64,000 nucleotides of DNA from Diphasiastrum complanatum (lineage: Eukaryota; Streptophyta; Lycopodiopsida; Lycopodiales; Lycopodiaceae). The position numbers were made by a program, and so were the translations under genes. How positions within the stretch are numbered: position 1 is the stretch's first letter; every line of letters starts with the position of its first letter. The DNA is taken from contig CM055094.1 in assembly GCA_029204225.1 (NCBI GenBank), forward strand, positions 12,685,314 to 12,749,313. Reading direction: 5' to 3'. Under the pieces are notes generated by a model that was given only the letters and a program-made list of their open reading frames with translations, was not told the origin of the DNA and did not search any database. This document shows, one piece after another, positions 49,301-58,800 of the stretch.

Positions 49301-49578
49301 CATTGGCCCCTCGGTCTGCTCACTCGCAGTGCCCATGTGCCATTGCAACGGTCCCCTGCATCATGTACTGTACCCTCTTTTTTTACACCCAGAACCCCCT
49401 CTTTTTACTTTTTTTTGTCCTTTTTTGGTAGTTAATATGCAAAAAAAAATTACTAAAAATATATTAAAAAATAAAAAAAAATATTAAAAATGGTACCGCC
49501 CTGGTACCGCGGATCCCAGGGCGGTACCACTGATATGGTACCGGCGGTACCATACCAGCGGTACCAGAGGGTACTATG

Positions 49579-49623
<45 letters not shown>

Positions 49624-49793
49624 ATGGTTGAAAAACGATTGCATATGGTTGAAAAATGTTTCAGTAAGGTTCAGTACGATGCAGTATGGTTCAGAATGAT
49701 TCAGCATGGGTTTACATGATTCAGCATTTTTGTTAAGTTTATTGGATCTGAGAGAGATAATGAGAGAGAGAGGGAGAGAGAAAGAGATAAAGA

Positions 49794-49824
<31 letters not shown>

Positions 49825-52800
49825 GAGGGAGAATTTTGGGGCATTATGTTTTTTTATTGATTTTTCATATTAAAAGGAACAATAGGGTAAACCTGGCAGT
49901 TAATGCACCTAAACTAGACCATCCTGAACCCGAAACATTCAGCAAACGGCACAGTAATTATGCTCTTTATTAGAGCTTTCATCTAATACCCATATTGCCC
50001 CAAAAAAAATCAAAAAAAAAAAAAAAAACGTTTCTGAAATTTTTTGGAAAATTCCAGAAACGTTTTTTAATGATTGATGATTGCAACAGCATTCTACATG
50101 ATCAGCTGGTGTTATAAGCTTCTTCCATGTTGGAAATTACTAAGCTGTCACTTTTTATCCTCAGGCTACATTTGGTCGAATCAGCAGCAGCTTCGTGTAA
50201 AAGTTTCCCATGCTGCGCTGGTAGGCTATTCTTTCAAGTAAACGGTACAATATTTTGTCTGATGTTTGATGAAGAAATGAAAATTTGAACGTCTTTACGT
50301 TATTAAAGGCTTGGGATCTCAATGGTTCTTTCAATAGATAATGCTTGCATTGGAACGTCTTCGACACATTTTATTCATGCTTGTTTTACTGCCACAGCTT
50401 AACAACTAAAGTGTATATCTTACCATCGTCATCGTTGCAGGTTTCAACTCATTATTCCTTTACAGACGATGGTATCGTTGTCACATGCATCTTGAAAGCT
50501 TCATCTTGGACAATGGACAGATCGATCGCAGGGAAGGAATGATGACAGAGGAATTCAAAGCTACTTACGATGGAAGGAAACCGGTAGGCAGTTACCATTG
50601 ACGTCTTCAGAAATTCTGCTCCTTTTTAGACATATACTTTATGGACAGTGTTTTTCAAAATCTAGCAATATTTTTTTTCGTGTGCATTTTAAACACTTGT
50701 TGCTTACAATGTATCTAAGAGTAAGTCCTTTAAAACTTTTGTATAGTTTTTTATATCCTTCAGAACCTTGTTCTTCCACATACTTTCACCAAATCCCTGG
50801 ATAGAGATAATCTCAGGGTTGTCGACCAGTTTTTCTCTGACTGGAGATTGACTTCTTACATGACACATGTTGAGCTGCTTTTAGCTACTTTATGAAGCTT
50901 CTGCATGAGCTATGCGGGAACGTCATACCATACAGTCGAGCTTTTTAGGATGTTCGTTGGTTTCCTTTTTGTCTAGGGATACTTTCTAATCAATCTATCT
51001 TCTGTTTCTCTTTCAAAAGCCTACATAGTGATTTTGTTGCAAAAAATTGGAAAGAGGTGGTATAAAATGAGTGATCATTTGTAAATTCTTCAAGGATGAT
51101 ATAGCTCAATAGTTGTATGTAATTTACTGCTTGAGACTGAACACTAAATTCCATGACTATTCAACACATTTCAGGTGCTCTTGACCGATCAAACAGAAGG
51201 TTGGCTATCCCGACATTCTTGGAATTTAGAAGAGCTGGTTGAAAAGTATGGCGATGTTTTATTCAAAGTCTCTCAGCCACATGGGAAAGGAATCTCCATG
51301 AGCTTAAAAAATTATGCTGCTTATATGATAATGCAACATGATGAAGAGCCGCTCTATATATTTGACTCAAAGGTAATGTGAGCAGAAACTTTATCATTTT
51401 TCTATATCATTTTACTAGATTGAAGGTCTTACAACTCCGTTGGAATGGCTTTGCATATGCAGTTGACTACCCCCAACTTTTTCTACTATCTAGAAGTAAA
51501 ATGTCTTTTTCCCACATGCAAAAAACTTCCCTTCACAAATTACTAGCTCATATGTGTTTTAAACAACTTGGATCATTTTTGAAATAATTTTTTTACTTTT
51601 TTTATGTAAGGGCAGTTTGGAGAGGCTGCTCCAGGCCTATTGCAAGATTACATTGTGCCCTCATTGTTTAATGAGGACTTACTTGCAGTCTTGGATAAGT
51701 CAAAGAGGCCACCTTATCGGTGGTTAGTATTAGGGCCTCCTCGTTCTGGTGCTTCATGGCATGTAGATCCGGGCCTTACAAGTGCTTGGAACGCACTTTT
51801 GACAGGTCGAAAAAGGTATGCTTTTAGTTTCCAGGTCTATCATCTGAAGCATGAATCAATCAGTATATCTATTTATACTGCTTAATGTCAAATTGACTCC
51901 CCTTTGCAAATAGCAATGTACTGAACTTATTCGTGCATTCTTATGCTGTGCATTTATTTATGAAAGCAACTATGTGGTTTTCAGCAACTTTTGGTTCCAT
52001 TCAGACATACTATGATTGAATTAAATTTTTCTAGTTAAGAGAGATGATATTTTCTAAGTGGATTTATGGACTTCTCTGCAAAAGCAATGTGATTTGAATA
52101 GTTTTGATAGTATTAAAAAAAACGTAGGTGGGCATTGTACCCTCCTGGGAGAGTACCACCTGCTGTTGTCGTCCATATTGATGAAGAAGATGGTGATGTA
52201 CATTTTGAAGGACCGACGTCTCTTCAGGTAATCTCCTAGTTTTCGCTTTTTAAAAATCATTTGGCTGGTGACATAAGTTTGCTTGTTACACGCTTTCATT
52301 TAACTAGCATAGCCGGTGAATAAGAACTATTCCCACACTTTAAGCTCCAGGATGTTGCACTTATTGTTATGTCCCCAAATAGGATAACAATTTCTAACTA
52401 GGTGCTGTGATTGCAGTGGTGGATGGATGTTTATCCCTTTCTAAAAGACGAAGATAAGCCATTAGAGTGTACACAATTTCCTGGAGAGATTATATTTGTT
52501 CCTAGTGGATGGTGGCACTGTGTGCTCAATCTTGATAATTCCATTGCAGTTACTCAAAACTTTGTCAATACCACAAATCTGGAGCTTGTTTGCCTCGATA
52601 TGGCCCCAGGATATCGTCATAGAGGTATCACACGAGCAGGGCCTCTGGCATTGCAGAAAGGATACATGAGCACTGAATATCAAGGTACTTGCAAGACTAT
52701 AAAACTCAACTATAGAAGTGATTATTAATGTTGACTGTTTGGAGCATGTGAATCTTATGGAACATGTCTGTGAATTAGATGCTTCAAGCCTTTTGCTAAT

Positions 52801-55800
52801 TCTTGTTGTAATGTTATAAAGTATAATTCTGAACAGAGGTTGATGTTATGACCTAGGTATCACTCAGGACTGGATTTACGATGTAAAAGCCTTGACAATG
52901 CATGCCAAAAGCTACCTGACTTCTCAAATGCATGAAAATAAGTATTTGGGACAAGCAGAGTTACGTGGCTGGTTGCGGATATTGTGGACTTCAAGACCAG
53001 ATCTGAGACAACAAATTTGGAGGGTAAACTGATAGTTCTTGCTATCTCATCAAGTCATTCAAGCATGGCATGACTATTTACATTTTTTTTTCTTGGATGT
53101 TCCTCCCCTTGCACACAAGTTGAATTGAACTCCAAAGCTTGAGTAGAAGAAACATGCCAGGCCTAAGTTTTATTGTGCAACTCTTTCACATTTACTGGAA
53201 ACCAAGGTCAAACATTCCAAAGGCAATCAAAGTCTCCTGTGAGGCCAGAGAGATGCTATTTATTTTCCTGTTCTGTCAGTCTTTGTTATTTTACGTTAAA
53301 TGCTCGGTGTAAGAAAAAAAGAAAAGGTTTCAATTTTCAAACCTTCAAATTTTTATATGTGATCACATCTTGAAGATAGTAAAAAAGCTTCGCTATGCTT
53401 GAGCCTGAAAATAGGCCTTAATTCAGAGGAGACTGTTGATTTGTTTCTGTTTTGGATCGATTGTCCTGGTGCCTGACTGGGATTGTGTAGAAGCTTGTCA
53501 TGGCTTTTGTCCTTCGAAGGTGTTTGCAATTTGCATTTTTCATGTGAGTAACCCAGGCATTTTACTCTAGTGGCTATATATCTGAAGAAGTTTCAAGAAA
53601 AAGGGCTACAGTGAATCTTAATGTTTAGGGCCCAATGGAACACTAGCGAGAGAATTTATCAAACAAGTGACAGGAAGACAATCCTATCATCAGGTTTCTT
53701 GTGTATCCTCTCTGCAGCAGTCCGGCTCCCCCGCTCCTATCAGTCTGGTCCTTTCACGACGTTCATATTATTCAGGTCTGTCCTGACCAGGACTTGTGCT
53801 TATAAGCCCATGATCATATCTATTATTCGCTCTCCCAAGAGTGTAAGTTCTTTATAACACTCTAGTTCCTCAAGCTTGTTTCCCACTACTAGCCGAAAAA
53901 AGGGATGAGATTTTTCCCTGTATTTGGGACTCGGTTCAGCCACATCTATCCTAGGTACATTGCTGCATCCATTGCCATCATGACCTGGCCTTGCCTTGGC
54001 ACAGCAATGTTTGCCTGGACCTGTTTGGTCCCTCTAGGAGCTTGACTGCTAGCCCTTGAGCCTCATGTACGGTCCCCTGGTCTTATGACTCGTGGTCACA
54101 TAATAGATGAGACCTCGGGCACCAACAAAAGAGAAGAAAGTCCTGTTTACAAAGGTGCTAACAAGAAGGAAAACAGTGTTTCTTTCAACTACGTACCTCC
54201 AAAATTATAATATGAATCAAAAACTCTAATACACAATTTATCTAGTTTCTTATGCTAGGCCATAATACAATAGCTACTGCAAATTCGAGAAGAAAGTAAA
54301 TTCTATGCAACGTTTTAATGTAAAAGCACAATTAGTAACTTTTACTTCTGATCTTGTTTCATTCCTGAGAAGGTACTGTGTTCGTGGGAATATGGTGTCT
54401 CTTTAGTACGGCACATGTCTTGGTGTCATTGGGTTATGGATGCATAGAACTTTTATAGCTTATGGGCCTAGTAGCCATTCTGCTTCATAGGACCAGTGTC
54501 TATTTTTTCAGAAGGCAGTGATTACTTTTGGAATAGTGGTTATTTTTTTTCACGGGGCAGAAATTACTTGTTCACATGACATTGGGCCTCTAGACGACTC
54601 GTGCACTAGTTTTGTAAGGGAATCGTTGTCCTTTTTTTGCACTTTTCAAAATAGGGATTCACCCCTGATTTTAGCTGAGTTGAAATATGAAGTAAATACA
54701 TTCATTTGGTGATTCATGATTTGGAATACTCTCGAGTAAGTTGCTGAAGACTTACTGCTCCTCCTCGTAGGGGATGAGCATTTGATGTTTTTTTTGTTCT
54801 TAGTTGGAGGATGCTATTCGCTTCTTGTAGACCTTATTATGCTCTATGTGATGCTAAATTTGTGACAGAGTTCATAACATAATTATAATATTAGAGCACT
54901 TTCCAGGGCACATGGAATTTGGACTGTTCAATTCCTACTTTTTTGGATAGTTGTGCAGTGATTTGAATTTGTTGTAACTTTATTGACGATGATCAGAATT
55001 GAATCGGATAGTGTCCTTGGATTTCTGACATGAAATAGGTGAAGGGTAATCATTTTCCTTTAGCGATTTTTAGCAAGCCCAATCTGTCACCTCTGGTCAA
55101 AGTAGATATTTTGCAGTCAGACAAATTCATATCGCTTTAAAGCTTGTAAATTGGAGTTTTTGATCACAGGATCTTGCAAGTGGAAGCTTGGTCAAAATAG
55201 GAAAATATCCTGTTTTTGGCCAGAAATTTTCTGTTTACGTGCTGTGTGGAACTTCATATTTTTTGTTGCTTCGTGACTTTGTAGCAGCTTTTCACAACCC
55301 ATTGGTTGGATATCCCTACCTTTACAGCTCGTTAGTCAAATGTCTGGAAGTGGAGACTAGAATTATAACTTCTGAGGGCTGTTATCGTTTTCATGTTTTT
55401 CACATATTTGCATCCAATTTTCAGCTCTTTTTTTGAGCTTGAATAGTTTCCATCTGCATTATGTGTGGAGTAGTTTAATATGCCAAAGAAGACAATGGTA
55501 AGTACTAAGTTACAAAGTATGCTAGTTGAGCAGCAGCGATAATTGGCTAGGATCTGAAGAAAATGGGATAAGCTAAGGAGAAGTCCAATCAGAAAGCAAA
55601 GCACCATCACAAGATCCACATCAGGTAGAGGTTCTAGAGATCTGCCATTTAGCATAGACATCTACAGATGGGCACCATTATATTGTAGAAGCGGCAGAGA
55701 TGAGCTTTATCCAGATGGTTCACCAGATCTTGTCGATGGAGCAGGGACATCTGCAACTAGGCCACAAGTTAATTTAAATGGGACAAAGAATCATTTGGAT

Positions 55801-58800
55801 GAGGTCGAGGACACAAGACACAAGACACTAAATGGGACACAAGACACTGTGGATGGGATAGAGGTTCATTTGAATGAGGCATGTGCAGAAGATGGGAGGC
55901 ATGCAAAGGTTGGCTGGTTTTCAAGATATTCCAGATCATGATATTCTATGGGCAATAGAATATTCCAGATGGGAAAGACCTTCATTTGGATGGGCTTGTG
56001 CAGATGAGATGCACACAATGGTTACAAGTTCAGAGGATGGACTTAGTTTACAAGATATTCATCATTAGTATAGGTTGTAATATGTATATCATGAGGTGCA
56101 TACCAGCACAATGAGGGTAGAGTTTGTCTTTAGATAAAGACCATAACTGGATTATCGTGACTTACAAAGGCAGAATCATCCACTCAGTACGTTGCAGAGC
56201 ATGCCTATCTAGAGCAGCCAATGAGGGTAGAGTTTGTCTTTAGACAAAGACCATAACTGGATTATTGTGACTTACAAAGGCAGAATCATCCACTCAGTAG
56301 GTTGCAGAGCATGCCTATCTAGTACATACTCTTTCTATTTTTATCGTTGATGAGTCACATGATCACGGTGACCTGCCAAATGAGTCATGTTCCCATTTTA
56401 TCGTTTGATCTGTTGTTGATGAGTCAGATGCAGATCAATCTTTATGCTTATATAGATGCCTAGTTCAAGCACAATGAAAGCAGGGCCCCAGGCTCATATT
56501 CCTCTCAGGGTTATTGCACACGATAGTGTTTCAGAAATATTTCAACATAGTATCGGACCGATCTAATCCGGCATGTCCTTTCACTATGATTTGGGTTACC
56601 ATGGACCCTTTTTCCTTCCAGAGTCTAAGTTTATGATGTGTCAATGTGCAAATTTGCATGGGTGTATCAAGCATGGGCTTCTAGGCACTCAATGCTTATC
56701 GAACTTGGATGATTTCTTCTTGGGTTGTATGTTTTGAGTTCCTTGTTGCTGCTACGTTTTAGCACTCACGCTCCCTTTTGTTTGTTATGGCACTTATTTG
56801 GTTGGTAGTTCTTTGTGTTTATGTACCCTCTATTACAGAATACAGATCTCAATTATGGTCTATTGGGTTAGTTTAAGGTATGCATGCCCGGATATTTCTA
56901 CATGCTTGGTCACTGTGGATAGCGTGGGACCATTTTGTGCCTCTAGATTCATTTTTGTATGATATTATGTGGTCTATATGCGTCTAGTTCATGTTGATAC
57001 ACTCATGGACCTTATGGGTGCCTTGGGATCCTATCACACACAAAACTACAATAGAACACGACAAGATCAAAATCTTTCACTTTGTTGATCTCTTGCAAAG
57101 TACTTCATAGTAACATAGAGGAGAGTTTGTTGCTAGTCTCTACTGACTTACATTAGTAGGTTGTCACTGGGGTTACTACCCGACCCAATAGGCAATAAAT
57201 GACAACAAGCTTTTAGCAAGTGGTAATTCACAACACGGTACAAAAAGTGGAAATTACTTCCAACATTCAAGGTCCTAACTATGTGGATCGCATAGACAAA
57301 TTTTTTGTCAAAAAACACTATCATCAGAGACGTTTTTGCAAGGATAGAAATCTGATTTGAGAAAAACTGTAGATCACATCAGTCTTGGGCATCTACATGC
57401 CTTTAAAATACCTGAAGCTGGACTACATGCATGCGAGTCATTGACTTGGGGGAGGGATGATGGACTGGAAGGTTTAACATACTATTTAGGCAATAGTCAA
57501 TTCAATAGAGACCATAATTTGTCATTCATTCAATGACCTGTTTCTCCCTTCTCTCGTGGTATACTAGGGAAATTAGTGGTGCTAAGGGACGACAGGCTGT
57601 GAATTACCATGTGAGACATCTGTTGCATATTGAGCTTTGTTGGGAGCACCTGTGTACATTAAAATTCTGTCTCAAGAATTATCTTGTTATTCTCTTCCAA
57701 GAGGAGCCAACATAAACTGAGAACACATATACTTCTATGCTGTTACGAGTTTCTTTCGGTGAGCCACTCCAGCAGTTTTAAGATGTTGACGGTACAGGAA
57801 GTACAAAAGATGTAACTGCTAAGTTTATTTTTACACTCAAACAATACTTAGAGAATTTGCAGGTTGCATTAATGATCCTCATCCAAGTGTCTTATATCTT
57901 TTGTGCAGTCTGCATGTTTTTCACTTGATGCAGGCACATGGTTGGAAACAGTTACGAGCATATGCCATGCTCATGGTTTGCCCTTACCTGTAAATGAGGA
58001 GAAGCTACCTGTTGGCCATGGTAGTAACATGGTAAGTGTACATTTTTCATGGAGCTAACAAAATCTTTTGTGGGCCTTTATGCTAACTCAATCACTTGTA
58101 TAAGCTCTCTCTTTTTTGCACTGCAGATCTACATAGTTGGAGATTATGCTATTAAAATTTACCTAAACAAGTACACTGAGGATGAAGCATTGAAAGAGAT
58201 GAGTTCTGAGGTAAGTTACCTAGATTTACTCTTAATGAGTTTGTAGTTTGCAAACTTTACTACTATTTTATAATGTGATCAGGTTCTCGATCCTGCTAGT
58301 GGCCATGTGTAGTGTCATATCACAAAATCTAATTCAGTGTATACAAAGCAGGTTCTTTTTCAAATTCAAATGAATCAAAGTGGTTCGCCATTAAGAAATT
58401 TTGTTCCTACCATGGTTGCTGCTGGTGTTATATGTCACAGTACTGAAGGTTACAAAGATGTTCCTTTGTATAGTCATATGACTTATGCAGCATTATCAGT
58501 TAAGAAGCAGGTTGATAAATTGAACATGGAGGAGAGTCAGCATATGGCAGGTCCATTGATTTTGGGAGCTGATTGGTCACAAGACATTTTTTCCGCGAAA
58601 GGGAGGGCCCAGAATGTTCCGCATGTAGAAGGTTGTACAGGAAGGATGGATGAGCAAGTGTGGCCTTACATAGTTACTAAAAACTGTAAGGGGGAAGACC
58701 TTGCTGACTGGTAAGTTCTTTATCAAAATGACATTTGTAAGGTATCTTCAAGTTTAGTAACTTGGTGGTCATGTACACAGATAGGTTGTATAATGGCAAT

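Larger units (their letters stand above)
43374..49578 (+). mobile_element. hAT-like DNA transposon, right copy (inverted)
   Basis: This is the mirror image of the left copy: inner end CATAGGTCCC at 43,374, outer end at 49,578. It has the same two convergent genes. Differences from the left copy include a 2-bp insertion, a 6-bp in-frame deletion, an 8-bp deletion and a few substitutions in coding sequence, with many more changes in the transposase 5' leader. The outer end runs into an (AT)n tract and then an AG tract. Confidence 0.9.

Noticed and set aside
37088-49578. The inverted pair as one giant transposon with 6-kb terminal repeats
   Set aside because: Each arm has its own recognisable pair of ends with subterminal arrays, so two complete elements explain it better. 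A composite unit that now moves as one cannot be excluded.
37088-49578. Pure assembly mirror artefact
   Set aside because: The arms differ by several indels and substitutions, and strongly in the transposase leader, so one arm is not a simple reflection of the other. Haplotype misjoining is still listed as a check.
51175-52728. Separate small genes in the JmjC region
   Set aside because: The frames are exons of one JMJ21-like gene. Donor and acceptor sites and phases join them without gaps.
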